From Pseudomonas sp. LS1212 (lineage in GTDB: Bacteria > Pseudomonadota > Gammaproteobacteria > Pseudomonadales > Pseudomonadaceae), in assembly GCF_024741815.1 (NCBI RefSeq), contig NZ_CP102951.1, positions 3,053,001 to 3,117,000 on the forward strand: a stretch of DNA of 64,000 bases, in the 5' to 3' direction. The notes below the pieces were generated by a model. It saw nothing but the letters and a program-made list of their open reading frames with translations. It was not told where the DNA came from and did not search any database. Positions 26,917 to 36,015 of this stretch are shown one piece after another. The first letter of the stretch is position 1, and every line of letters starts with the position of its first letter. Made by a program: the position numbers and the translations under genes.

Positions 26917-27401
26917 TCGACGGGGCACCAGTCGGTTGCAATTTGAAATACCGATCGCTAACGTAATGAACGGTGACCTCGGTGAGCAGACCGATGTCGC
27001 GCAACCCGGCCTTTGCCCGGCCGTTGCAACAGAGAAGCGCTCTTCTACAACTTACTGGATCGTAAGCAGCACTCCAGCCTCGGTGCCAATGGCGCCATTG
27101 CCTGCACCGTCCCTTCTGACCCCATTGGCCCTTCTGATGCGGGAATGGATTGTCGACAAATCGATGTTCGCATTCGCCCATGCCCTTTCAACGCCGGACT
27201 AAGATGAGGACATAACGTGCCGACTTTGCTGCCGTCTCCTGCGTTCAGGAGGCGGCCACCCCGGGGGGATCTCATCGCAACGTTTACCTTTGCGCCCGGA
27301 CGACAGAGAAAATACTCGCTGCGCGCGCCTGCGCTCAGTACTGACCTACTGATGTAACTGGCCTTTTGCTGGCTCGGTGGCATCGAAAAAAGGATATCCA
27401 G
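26917..27401. other. 485-base stretch without a supported gene
   Basis: Overlapping short frames on both strands lack credible starts and family signals. No repeat, tRNA or terminator was recognised apart from the AAAGGA ribosome-binding region of ppnN at its end. Confidence 0.4.
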
Positions 27402-28775
27402 ATGACCCCACGACATGTAATCAACGCTTCGGTAAGCCCCAAAGGCAGCCTGGAAACGCTGTCCCAACGCGAGGTGCAACAACTGAGCGAAGCCGGGTCG
27501 GGCAGTATCTATACGCTATTTCGCCAGTGCGCCCTGGCAATCCTCAACACGGGCGCCCACATCGACAACGCCAAGACGATTCTCGATGCCTACCAGGACT
27601 TCGAGGTTCGCATCCACCAGCAGGATCGAGGCGTGCGCCTGGAACTGCTCAACGCGCCGGCGGATGCCTTCGTCGACGGCGAGATGATCGCCAGCACCCG
27701 CGAGATGCTGTTCAGTGCCCTGCGCGACATCGTTTATACCGAGAACGAGCTGGAAAGCCGGCGCATCGACCTGAGCTGTTCACAGGGCATCACCGACTAC
27801 GTGTTCCATCTGCTGCGCAACGCCCGCACCCTGCGCCCAGGCGTGGAACCCAAGCTGGTGGTGTGCTGGGGCGGCCATTCGATCAACACCGACGAGTACC
27901 AGTACACCAAGAAGGTCGGTCATGAACTGGGGCTGCGCAAGCTGGATATCTGCACCGGTTGCGGGCCCGGCGTGATGAAAGGGCCGATGAAAGGCGCCAC
28001 CATTGCCCACGCCAAGCAGCGGATGAACGGCGGTCGTTACCTGGGCCTGAGCGAACCGGGAATCATCGCCGCCGAGGCGCCGAACCCTATCGTCAACGAG
28101 CTGGTGATCCTTCCGGACATCGAGAAGCGCCTGGAGGCCTTCGTCCGTGTCGGCCACGGCATCATCATCTTTCCCGGCGGCGCCGGCACGGCCGAGGAGT
28201 TTCTCTACCTGCTCGGCATCCTGATGCACCCGGATAACCGCGACCTGCCCTTCCCGGTCATCCTGACCGGCCCCAAAGGTTCGGCGCCTTACCTGCAGCA
28301 GTTGCATGCGTTCGTCGGCGCGACCCTGGGCGAGGCCGCGCAGCAGCACTACCAGATCATCATCGACGACCCTGCTGAAGTGGCACGGCAAATGACCGAG
28401 GCGCTCAAGGTGGTGCGGCAGTTCCGTCGTGAGCGCAATGATGCGTTCCATTTCAACTGGCTGCTCAAGATCGAGGAAGGTTTTCAGCGCCCGTTCGACC
28501 CCACCCACCAGAACATGGCCAGCCTCCAGCTGAGCCGCGACCTGCCGCCTCACGAGCTGGCGGCCAATCTCCGGCGCGCTTTTTCCGGTATCGTGGCCGG
28601 CAATGTGAAAGACAAGGGAATCCGCCTGATCGAGCAGCACGGGCCCTACGAAATCCATGGCGACGCCGCGGTCATGAAGCCTCTGGATCACTTGCTGCAA
28701 TCATTCGTCGCGCAACACCGCATGAAGCTGCCGGGCGGGGCGGCCTATGTGCCCTGCTATCGGGTCGTCACGTGA
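27402..28775 (+). CDS. ppnN: Nucleotide 5'-monophosphate nucleosidase PpnN (LOG family)
   Basis: A 457-residue cytosolic enzyme of the PpnN/YgdH type. The LOG core contains GGHSIN, CTGCGPGVMKGPMKGA and the hallmark FPGGAGTAEEF. Extra N- and C-terminal domains typical of PpnN are present (DUF4478/DUF3412-like). It cleaves purine or pyrimidine nucleoside monophosphates to base and ribose phosphate and is (p)ppGpp-controlled in E. coli. Start 27402 has AAAGGA upstream; an in-frame start at 27366 lacks one. It is the last clearly chromosomal gene before the mobile island. Confidence 0.93.
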   Translation: MTPRHVINASVSPKGSLETLSQREVQQLSEAGSGSIYTLFRQCALAILNTGAHIDNAKTILDAYQDFEVRIHQQDRGVRLELLNAPADAFVDGEMIASTREMLFSALRDIVYTENELESRRIDLSCSQGITDYVFHLLRNARTLRPGVEPKLVVCWGGHSINTDEYQYTKKVGHELGLRKLDICTGCGPGVMKGPMKGATIAHAKQRMNGGRYLGLSEPGIIAAEAPNPIVNELVILPDIEKRLEAFVRVGHGIIIFPGGAGTAEEFLYLLGILMHPDNRDLPFPVILTGPKGSAPYLQQLHAFVGATLGEAAQQHYQIIIDDPAEVARQMTEALKVVRQFRRERNDAFHFNWLLKIEEGFQRPFDPTHQNMASLQLSRDLPPHELAANLRRAFSGIVAGNVKDKGIRLIEQHGPYEIHGDAAVMKPLDHLLQSFVAQHRMKLPGGAAYVPCYRVVT

Positions 28776-28966
28776 AAGCGTGAATGATCTTCCTGCTGTC
28801 TGGAATGCCGCTTGCGTTTTGCAGATTGCAGGAAGGTCCTTCGGGTCGTGCGCGACCCCGGCTTGACGCGTTTGAATGCGACATGCCAGGCCCTGAGCTG
28901 TTGGGATGAACGTTGGTCGGTGCTGGTCGGGTTTTGCGCCATGAAAGCCACCACGCCGACTTATTC
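28776..28966. other. Junction between ppnN and the transposon end
   Basis: About 190 bases with no supported gene. A basic minus-strand frame of 65 codons covers most of it but has no family signal. The Tn3-family end begins at about 28967. Confidence 0.4.
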
Positions 28967-29005
28967 GGGTTATGCCGAGATAAGGGGAAAATTCACTCAC
29001 TTCGC
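28967..29005 (+). mobile_element. Terminal inverted repeat of a Tn4651-like Tn3-family transposon (left edge of island)
   Basis: GGGTTATGCCGAGATAAGG begins at 28967, points inwards and lies about 130 bases before tnpA. This matches the style of Tn4651/Tn4652-group ends, where tnpA reads inwards from the end. The matching right end was not found in the window. Confidence 0.6.
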
Positions 29006-29097
29006 TCGTAACTACCTGTTAATAATGACTTTTTATAATTCCCTGCTACATCCCTGCGCGTAGACTATCTTTTCTGGTTCCCCTGAAAGGAGGTCCT

Positions 29098-32033
29098 ATG
29101 GCTTCAGTAGAGCGCACGTCGTACCCCACTCTGTCAAAGTCGTATTCGAAGGCTGAGTTACAGCGCGAATTTTCCTTTTCAGATGAGGAGCTTAAGTGGG
29201 TACGAAGCAAGTCTAAGGCGCCTTTTCACCTCAATCTCGCCGTCCTACTCAAGACCTTCCAGGTACTTCGATTTTTTCCTGACATTATCGACGTCCCTGA
29301 GCAAATCGTGGATTTCATCCGTGGTGAATTAGGTCAACGGCGCAAGGTAAAACCCGCGGAGTACAAGTGGTTTCAGCAGTATCGGCACATGAGCGCCGTC
29401 CGAGCGCGGCTCGGGGTTTCCGCATTTTATGGATCAGATGCAATTGACCCCGCTGAGCGCCATGCTAAAGCAATGTCATTCTTGCTTGACCAGCGTGCCG
29501 ACATCATCAACTCCGTGATCGAGGAGCTGATTCGTCAGAATTATGAGCTCCCGGCGCACTCAACTCTCAATGATCTTGCCGAAAAGGTTCACGCCGAATG
29601 TCTGGAGACCATATTCAATCAAGTAGTCAACAGAACCCCCATTGAAGTCATCTATCAGTTGAAAGCGCTTTTGGAGACGGATTTTGGCCGGCGTCAGAGT
29701 GATTTCAATGCGTTGAAGCAGACACCACGAAAGCCTTCACGCAAGCATCTAGAGGTGTTGATTGATCACCTAAGTTGGCTTGAAAGGTTCGGTGACTTGG
29801 ATGTCATCTTCGAAGGCGTAACTGAGCCTAAGATCCGCCATTTCTCCTCGTTAGCTGCTGCCTCTGACGTCTCCGAGCTGCAGGACTGTTCTCTTCCCAA
29901 GCGCTATACCCTGATGCTTGCTCTGATCTACAAGATGCGAATTCGAACTCGTGACCATCTCGCGGAGATGTTCATCAAACGGATCTCGACCATCCACAAG
30001 CGGGCCAAGGATGAGTTGGAGCAAATCCAGCTACGTCAGCGCAAAAAACTAGAGCTGCTCGTGGCCACCTTGGATGGTGTGATTCAGATCCTCAGCCAAG
30101 AACCAAGTAATGAAGAAGCCGGCAGCCTGATTCGCGAGTATCTGTCCCCCGAGGGGAACCTTGATCAGCTTCGTGAGGCCTGCGCTGAAGTCCAGGCGAC
30201 GGGTGGCAGTAACTATCTTCCGCTACTCTGGAAGCACTTCAAGTCCCATCGCTCACTGCTGTTCCGCCTCAGCCATCTGCTGCAACTGGAGCCGACAACC
30301 CAGGATCAATCGCTAATCCAGACGTTACAGCTTGTTCAGGATCATGAGCAGCTGCACCGAGAATGGATTGATGAACACGTTGACCTTTCGTTCGCGTCAG
30401 ATCGCTGGTTGAAGGTTGTCAGGCGTTCTGCCAGTGAGGGGCCGCCGACCAATCGGCGCTTTCTGGAGGTCTGTGTCTTCTCTTACCTGGCCAGTGAACT
30501 CCGCTCCGGGGACCTTTGTGTTCTGGGCTCCGAGTCGTTTGCTGACTACCGCACACAGTTGCTGCCGTGGGATGAGTGTCTGACTCGTCTGCCGGCGTAC
30601 TGCGAAAAGGTCGGGCTGCCGAGCACCGCCAAAGAGTTTGTCACCAGCTTGAAGGAGCAACTTGAGAACACCGCTCAGCAACTGGATGATAAATTTCCCA
30701 GTTGCCGCAGCGATGTCTCGATCAACGATGCGGGAGAACCCGTGCTCAGGCGCGTTATGGCCCGCGATATTCCGCCCTCGGCAATCTCCCTACAAACGGC
30801 GATCACTCAACGTATGCCAGCCAGGCATGTGCTCGACATCATGGCAACATCGAGCACTGGATTCAGTTCACCCGCCATTTCGGACCGATGTCCGGTAGCG
30901 ATCCCAAGCTCAAGGAGCCGGCCGAGCGCTACCTGATGACGATCTTCGCCATGGGCTGCAACCTGGGGCCGAACCAGGCGGCTCGCCATCTGGCGGGCAA
31001 TGTCACTCCGCACATGCTGTCCTACAACAATCGCCGGCACCTGCCGCTCGAAAAGCTTGACAAGGCCAACCGGGAGTTGGTCGAACTCTATCTCCAGCTC
31101 GATCTGCCCAAGCTCTGGGGCGACGGCAAAGCGGTCGCCGCCGACGGAACTCAATTCGACTTCTACGATGAAAACTTGTTGGCGGGCTACCACTTCCGCT
31201 ACCGCAAGATGGGCGCAGTCGCCTACCGGCATGTGTCGAATAACTACATCGCGGTGTTCCAGCACTTCATCCCGCCAGGTATCTGGGAAGCCATCTATGT
31301 CATTGAGGGCTTGCTGAAGGCAGATCTCAGCGTCGAAGCCGATACGGTCTATTCCGACACTCAAGGCCAGTCCGCTACGGTGTTCGCCTTCACCCATTTG
31401 CTGGGCATCAATTTAATGCCGCGCATCCGCAACTGGCGCGACCTGATCATGTATCGGCCCGATCGCTCGGCCAAGTACAAGCACATCAACAGCCTCTTCA
31501 CCGATACCGTCGACTGGAGCCAGATCGAGACCCATTGGCAGGATCTGATGCAAGTGGCGCTATCGATTCAGGCCGGCAAGATTTCCTCTCCCATGCTGCT
31601 CAGGAAGCTGGGCTCCTATAGCCGGAGGAACAAGCTCTACCATGCCGCTCAAGAGCTGGGATGCGTGGTCCGGACGATTTTCCTGCTCAACTGGATCGGC
31701 AACCGCGAACTGCGCCAGGAAGTGACGGCCAACACCAACAAGATTGAGTCCTACAACGGCTTCTCGAAGTGGTTGTCCTTCGGCGGCGATGTGATTGCCG
31801 AGAACGATCCGGATGAGCAACAGAAGCGCCTGCGCTACAACGACATGGTCGCCTCTTCGGTGATTCTGCAGAACACCGTGGACATGATGCGCATCCTGCA
31901 TAAGCTCGCCCGTGATGGCTGGCAGTTTACCGATGAGGACGTATCGTTTCTTAGTCCCTACCTGACCAGCAACGTCAAACGCTTTGGGGAGTTCAATCTG
32001 AAACTCAAGCGCCCACCTGGCTCGGCGCTGTGA
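29098..32033 (+). pseudogene. tnpA: Tn3-family transposase TnpA (frameshifted)
   Basis: The N-terminal frame 29098-30936 and the C-terminal frame ending at 32033 together make one Tn3-type transposase of about 980 residues. The frames meet at 30841-30850: the first reads RHVLDIMA and then nonsense, while the second continues NIEHWIQFTRHFGPMSG. Adding one A near 30846 restores MANIEHW, so a one-base deletion is the simplest explanation. The DDE residues all lie in the second half (AADGTQF, YSDTQGQ, NKIESYNGFSKW). The start has AGGAGG upstream. Unless rescued by frameshifting it is inactive. It is related to, but clearly different from, the TnpA at 45433-48414. Confidence 0.85.
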
Positions 32034-32094
32034 TGAATCATGTGAAAACGCCACAGCCTTCGCACTCGGTGACTGATTCGATGCATGGCATATA

Positions 32095-32135
32095 GAGGTC
32101 ATGCCGATATAAGGCGGAAATCAGGACATTTACTC
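32095..32135 (+). mobile_element. Second transposon-end-like sequence in the same orientation
   Basis: GGTCATGCCGATATAAGG (32097-32114) matches 16 of 18 bases of the end at 28968-28985 and points the same way. It sits 60 bases past the tnpA stop and upstream of the copper ATPase, implying an end from a second related element. Confidence 0.5.
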
Positions 32136-32235
32136 TGTAAATCCTTGAATTATCGAAAGCTTGAGTCGTCAGCATTGGGCTGGTTACCCAGTCGACAGAC
32201 CAGCCTCGATCCTCTCTGTGCAGACTCGTTGCCAC

Positions 32236-32266
32236 TTGACATTGCTTCGGTGGCAAGGTCCAACCT
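32236..32266 (+). promoter_or_regulatory. CueR-type copper promoter of the P1B ATPase gene
   Basis: TTGACA at 32236-32241 and CAACCT at 32261-32266 are separated by 19 bases, the overlong spacer typical of MerR-family promoters. The spacer has an imperfect dyad (TTGC...GCAA), and the whole aligns well with the E. coli copA promoter pattern. Confidence 0.7.
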
Positions 32267-32300
32267 TGGCATTGTGAAGAAATGCCTCAGGAGGTTGGTG

Positions 32301-34730
32301 ATGACCAGCGCGCTCCCCGATACCACCGCTGCCATGCCCGCAGGTCCGGTCCAGCAATGGACCTTCGGCGTGGCCGGCATGACCTGCGCGTCCTGCGTGA
32401 CGCGTGTCGAGAAGGCCTTGCTGAAGGTGCCGGGCGTTGCCGCCGCCAGTGTCAACTTGGTCAGCGAGGCGGCGACGGTCGAGGTGAAGGCCGAAGTTGC
32501 GCTGGCGCCCCTGCTCCAGGCGGTAGTAGGCGCGGGCTATCGCGTGAAGGAAGACGAACTGGACTTGGCCATCGCCGGCATGAGCTGCGCCTCGTGCGTT
32601 GGTCGCGTCGAGAAGGCCCTGTTGAAGGTTCCGGGCGTGTTGTTGGCCACGGTGAATCTGGCCAGCGAAGGGGCGCGGGTCCGGGTGGTGTCCGGCGCGG
32701 TCTCGCTGGCGGCGCTGATCCAGGCGGTAGTGGCAGCCGGCTATGAGGCCAGCGTGCCGGCAGCCAAAGAGGCCACTGCCGCGCCGCCGCGTCGCGACTG
32801 GTGGCCGGTGGCGCTGGCTGCCGGACTTTCCCTGCCGCTGGTGGTGCAGATGCTCGCCGCGTTGCTGGGTGTGCGTTGGAGCGTGCCGGGCTGGGTGCAA
32901 CTGGTACTGGCCACGCCGGTGCAGTTCTGGCTGGGCGCGCGTTTCTATCGGGACGGCTGGCGGGCCTTGCGCGTCGGCAGCGGCAATATGGACCTCCTGG
33001 TGGCACTGGGCACCAGTGCGGGCTACGGACTGTCGGTCTACCTGCTGGCGACGCATGCCGGCCCCGGCGACCCGCCCCTCTATTTCGAGGCTTCCGCGGT
33101 AGTGATCACCCTGGTGCTGCTCGGCAAGTGGCTTGAGGCACGCGCCAAGCGCCACACGGGCGACGCCATTCGCGCGTTACAGGCCCTGCGACCGGACACC
33201 GCCCGCGTGCGCCGCGACGGGGTGGAGTACGAGGTGCCGGCGAATGCGCTGATCGTCGGTGACCTAGCAGTGGTGCGGCCGGGCGAGCGTGTGCCGGCCG
33301 ACGGTGTAGTGCGCGACGGGCGCAGCCATCTCGACGAGTCATTGTTGACCGGCGAGAGTCTGCCGGTCGCCAAGGGCGTGGGTGATTCGGTCACCGGCGG
33401 GGCGATCAACGGCGAGGGGCTGTTGCTGATCGTGACCACGGCGGTCGGCGCGGAAAGCACGCTGGCCCGGATCATCCGCCTGGTCGAAAACGCTCAGGCG
33501 GCCAAGGCGCCGATCCAGCGTTTGGTGGATCGGGTCAGCGCCGCTTTCGTACCGGTGGTGCTGGTGGTCGCGGCCATGGCCCTGCTGATCGGCTGCTGGC
33601 TGACCGGCGAGGTGGCCGGCCCGCTGATCAACGCGGTGGCGGTGCTGGTGATCGCCTGCCCCTGTGCGCTGGGCCTCGCCACACCGACCGTGATCATGGC
33701 CGGTACCGGGGTCGGCGCGCGCCACGGCATTCTGATCAAGGATGCGGAAGCCTTGGAGATCGCGCACCGGGTGAGCGTAGTGGCCTTCGACAAGACCGGC
33801 ACGCTGACCTTGGGCAAACCCCAAGTGACGGCGCTGGAGGTGGCGGACGGCGATATCGCGCGCCTGCTGCAACTGGCCGCGTCGGCGCAGGTCGGCAGCG
33901 AGCACCCGCTGGCGCAGGCGTTGCTGGACAAGGCCGAGCATGAGGGCGTGGCTTTATTGCCAGCGTCCGAGATCGCGGCATTGCCGGGGCGCGGCCTGGC
34001 GGCCTCGGTAGCAGGGCGTGCGCTGCGCCTGGGCAGCACGCGGTTGATGCAGGAACTCGGCGTGGACCTGTCGCCGCTCGCACCTTCCGCGGCGGCGTTG
34101 GCCCAGGCCGGCAATAGCGTGTCCTGGCTTGCCGACCTGTCCGAGCAGCCGCAGTTGTTGGGCCTGATCGCCTTCGGCGATGCGGTGAAGCCGACCGCAC
34201 GGCAGGCTGTGGCGCGCTTGCACAAACTGGGTATCCGCACCGTGATGATCACCGGCGATAACCGCGGTGCGGCCGCCAGCGTGGCCGCGCTGCTCGGCCT
34301 CGACGAGGTGCGCGCCGAGGTGCTGCCCGGCGACAAGGCGGCCGTGGTGCAAGCGCTGAAGGCCGATGGCGCGGTAGTGGCTATGGTCGGTGACGGCATC
34401 AACGACGCGCCGGCGCTGGCGGCGGCCGATGTCGGTATTGCCATGTCGACCGGCACCGACGTGGCGATGCACACCGCTGGCATCACCCTGATGCGCGGTG
34501 ATCCGGCGCTGGTGGCGGATGCCTTGGCACTGTCCCGCCACACCTACGGGCGGATTCTGAAGAGCCTGTTCTGGGCCTTCGTCTACAACCTGGTCGGCAT
34601 TCCGCTGGCCGCATTCGGTCTATTGAACCCGGTGGTGGCCGGCGCGGCGATGGCGTTGTCCAGCGTCTCGGTGGTCACTTACGCCCTGTTGCTGAAGCGT
34701 TGGCGGCCGGCACTGGTAGAGCGGGACTGA
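32301..34730 (+). CDS. copA: Cu(I)-exporting P1B-type ATPase with two HMA domains
   Basis: An 809-residue inner-membrane pump. Two N-terminal heavy-metal domains (GMTCASC, Cys29/Cys32; GMSCASC, Cys96/Cys99) precede the transmembrane region. The ion-binding CPC is at 453-455 (IACPCALGLATP), the phosphorylated Asp is in DKTGT at 497, and the nucleotide-domain HP motif is in SEHPLAQ. It exports Cu(I)/Ag(I) from cytoplasm to periplasm. AGGAGG at 32289-32294 fixes the start; a longer frame from 32085 would translate a transposon end. A CueR-type promoter lies upstream and a cueR-like gene follows, completing a self-regulated unit. Confidence 0.95.
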   Translation: MTSALPDTTAAMPAGPVQQWTFGVAGMTCASCVTRVEKALLKVPGVAAASVNLVSEAATVEVKAEVALAPLLQAVVGAGYRVKEDELDLAIAGMSCASCVGRVEKALLKVPGVLLATVNLASEGARVRVVSGAVSLAALIQAVVAAGYEASVPAAKEATAAPPRRDWWPVALAAGLSLPLVVQMLAALLGVRWSVPGWVQLVLATPVQFWLGARFYRDGWRALRVGSGNMDLLVALGTSAGYGLSVYLLATHAGPGDPPLYFEASAVVITLVLLGKWLEARAKRHTGDAIRALQALRPDTARVRRDGVEYEVPANALIVGDLAVVRPGERVPADGVVRDGRSHLDESLLTGESLPVAKGVGDSVTGGAINGEGLLLIVTTAVGAESTLARIIRLVENAQAAKAPIQRLVDRVSAAFVPVVLVVAAMALLIGCWLTGEVAGPLINAVAVLVIACPCALGLATPTVIMAGTGVGARHGILIKDAEALEIAHRVSVVAFDKTGTLTLGKPQVTALEVADGDIARLLQLAASAQVGSEHPLAQALLDKAEHEGVALLPASEIAALPGRGLAASVAGRALRLGSTRLMQELGVDLSPLAPSAAALAQAGNSVSWLADLSEQPQLLGLIAFGDAVKPTARQAVARLHKLGIRTVMITGDNRGAAASVAALLGLDEVRAEVLPGDKAAVVQALKADGAVVAMVGDGINDAPALAAADVGIAMSTGTDVAMHTAGITLMRGDPALVADALALSRHTYGRILKSLFWAFVYNLVGIPLAAFGLLNPVVAGAAMALSSVSVVTYALLLKRWRPALVERD

Positions 34731-34759
34731 CTCGGTGGCTCGCCGAGGAGGATAAATTA

Positions 34760-35155
34760 ATGAACATTGGCGAAGCAGCGAGTGAAAGCGGTTTGTCCGC
34801 CAAGATGATCCGTTACTACGAACGCATTGACCTGATCCCGGCCTCACGGCGCACGCAAGCAGGCTATCGTGTCTACCGCGAGAACGACGTACAGGTTTTG
34901 CGCTTCATTCACCATGCGCGGGATCTGGGGTTCTCGATCGAGCAGGTCCGTACCTTGCTGGAGTTATGGCGGGACCGTAATCGCCCCGACGGCGAGGTTC
35001 AGGGCATCGCCCGGACCTACATCGATGTGTTGAACGCGCGTATTGCCGCGCTGCTGGCCATGCACGATGCCCTGTCATACCTGGCCGAGCATTGCGACGA
35101 CTCTGAACAACCACCTGGGCCGTTCCTGGATGACCTGCCCCCACTACCTGCCTGA
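34760..35155 (+). CDS. cueR: MerR-family copper regulator, CueR-like with altered metal loop
   Basis: A 131-residue MerR regulator: winged helix MNIGEAASESGLSAKMIRYYERIDLIP, the usual RTQAGYRVY and a dimerisation helix. The CueR metal loop normally holds two cysteines (C112 and C120). Here Cys112 is present (EHCDDSEQPPG), but position 120 is Gly and there is no other Cys after it; the C-terminal CCHH tail is also missing. GAGGAGG precedes the ATG. Position directly after the copper ATPase and the CueR-type promoter argue that it controls that pump; its metal response may be weakened or changed. Confidence 0.88.
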   Translation: MNIGEAASESGLSAKMIRYYERIDLIPASRRTQAGYRVYRENDVQVLRFIHHARDLGFSIEQVRTLLELWRDRNRPDGEVQGIARTYIDVLNARIAALLAMHDALSYLAEHCDDSEQPPGPFLDDLPPLPA

Positions 35156-35167
35156 AAGGAGAGCATC

Positions 35168-35410
35168 ATGATTAGCAATAAATCCACAATGGTTCGGCTG
35201 GGCATCGGTGCTGCCATTACCCTGGTGGCTGCCTATGTCTTGTTCCCGGCTTTTCAAACTTGGATCGTGACGAACGCGCTGATCTTGCTGTTACTGCTCT
35301 GTCCGCTGGCGATGGTGTTTTGTATGCGCGGCATGCACAAGGATGCGCCCGCTGCCGACGACACCCGGAAGGCTAAGCCGACTGAGCGCAACCCAAACGA
35401 CACGCCGTGA
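35168..35410 (+). CDS. Small membrane protein, DUF2933-like
   Basis: An 80-residue protein with two hydrophobic segments (RLGIGAAITLVAAYVLFPAF and VTNALILLLLLCPLAMVFCM) and a polar tail. The LLLLLCPL-then-M/H-rich pattern is typical of DUF2933 proteins found beside copper and heavy-metal genes. It starts 13 bases after the regulator stop with AGGAGAG upstream. The role is unknown; the Cys and Met residues near the second helix could touch metal. Confidence 0.7.
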   Translation: MISNKSTMVRLGIGAAITLVAAYVLFPAFQTWIVTNALILLLLLCPLAMVFCMRGMHKDAPAADDTRKAKPTERNPNDTP

Positions 35411-35529
35411 TCCGTAACGGCTTTCATGGCCCACACGTTGCCTGAGGGCATAAGCGCACCTTTATGCCTGCATTCGCTTGAGGCGAGGACGATCTCTTGG
35501 CCAACGAACACATCCGCACAGGTTCTTTC

Positions 35530-35545
35530 TTACGGATCAGTAATT
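35530..35545. promoter_or_regulatory. CopR/CusR-like box before the cus operon (weak)
   Basis: TTACGGATCAGTAATT shows the TTAC-N6-GTAAT spacing of the three stronger boxes on the right of the island and lies 35 bases upstream of the next gene. Confidence 0.4.
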
Positions 35546-35579
35546 GTACGGTCCGTTACCAGCGACTAAACTCCTTCGC

Positions 35580-35917
35580 ATGAAACGCTGCGGCTATGCC
35601 TCACCTTCCTGATTAGCCTGGCGCTTCCCCTGAGCGGGATTGCGGGCATCGAGGCAGCGACAGAACCTTGCCCGATGAAAACGGCGGGCATGGCGATGAT
35701 GGGGGATGTGGAGCAGGACTGTTGCCAGGATATGGGCAGTCCCTCCGAGCATGGCAAACCCTGCAAGCCCGGCCAGGAATGCAAGACCGGCGGCATGCTG
35801 CAAGTATCGATCGTCAAGCCTCCCGTCACCTTGTCCAGCCCCTCTGCGGCTCCCTTCTCCAGCGATTTCCTGCCTGCCCAGGCCCCTTCCGGGGTATGGC
35901 GACCTCCGCGCGTTTGA
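35580..35917 (+). pseudogene. Small exported Cys/Met-rich protein with early frameshift
   Basis: The ATG at 35580 reads MKRCGYASPS then stop. The next frame, open past 35917, reads on as LRLCLTFLISLALPLSGIAG, a clean signal-peptide core. It then gives EPCPMKTAGMAMMGDVEQDCC, a metal-ligand-rich mature protein with CKPGQECKTGGM. A single missing base near 35588 explains this; restored, the product would be about 112 residues. In-frame starts upstream are absent, and the first internal ATG (35675) lacks the signal peptide. It heads the cusCBAF operon. Confidence 0.65.
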
Positions 35918-36015
35918 TTCCTGTACCACACTAAGTTTCATCCCGCACCGACGGGATGGCTTGCCTGCGCGCACGTTCGAGCGGCGCGCAGCGGATCATC
36001 ACAGGAATCGTGAAC

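Noticed and set aside
26876..27202. Overlapping frames of about 88-101 codons downstream of the EamA gene
   Set aside because: They overlap each other on both strands, have no credible start signals and no recognisable domain.
28757..28954. 65-residue basic minus-strand frame next to ppnN
   Set aside because: No ribosome-binding site, no family resemblance, composition of a shadow; it lies at the chromosome/transposon junction.
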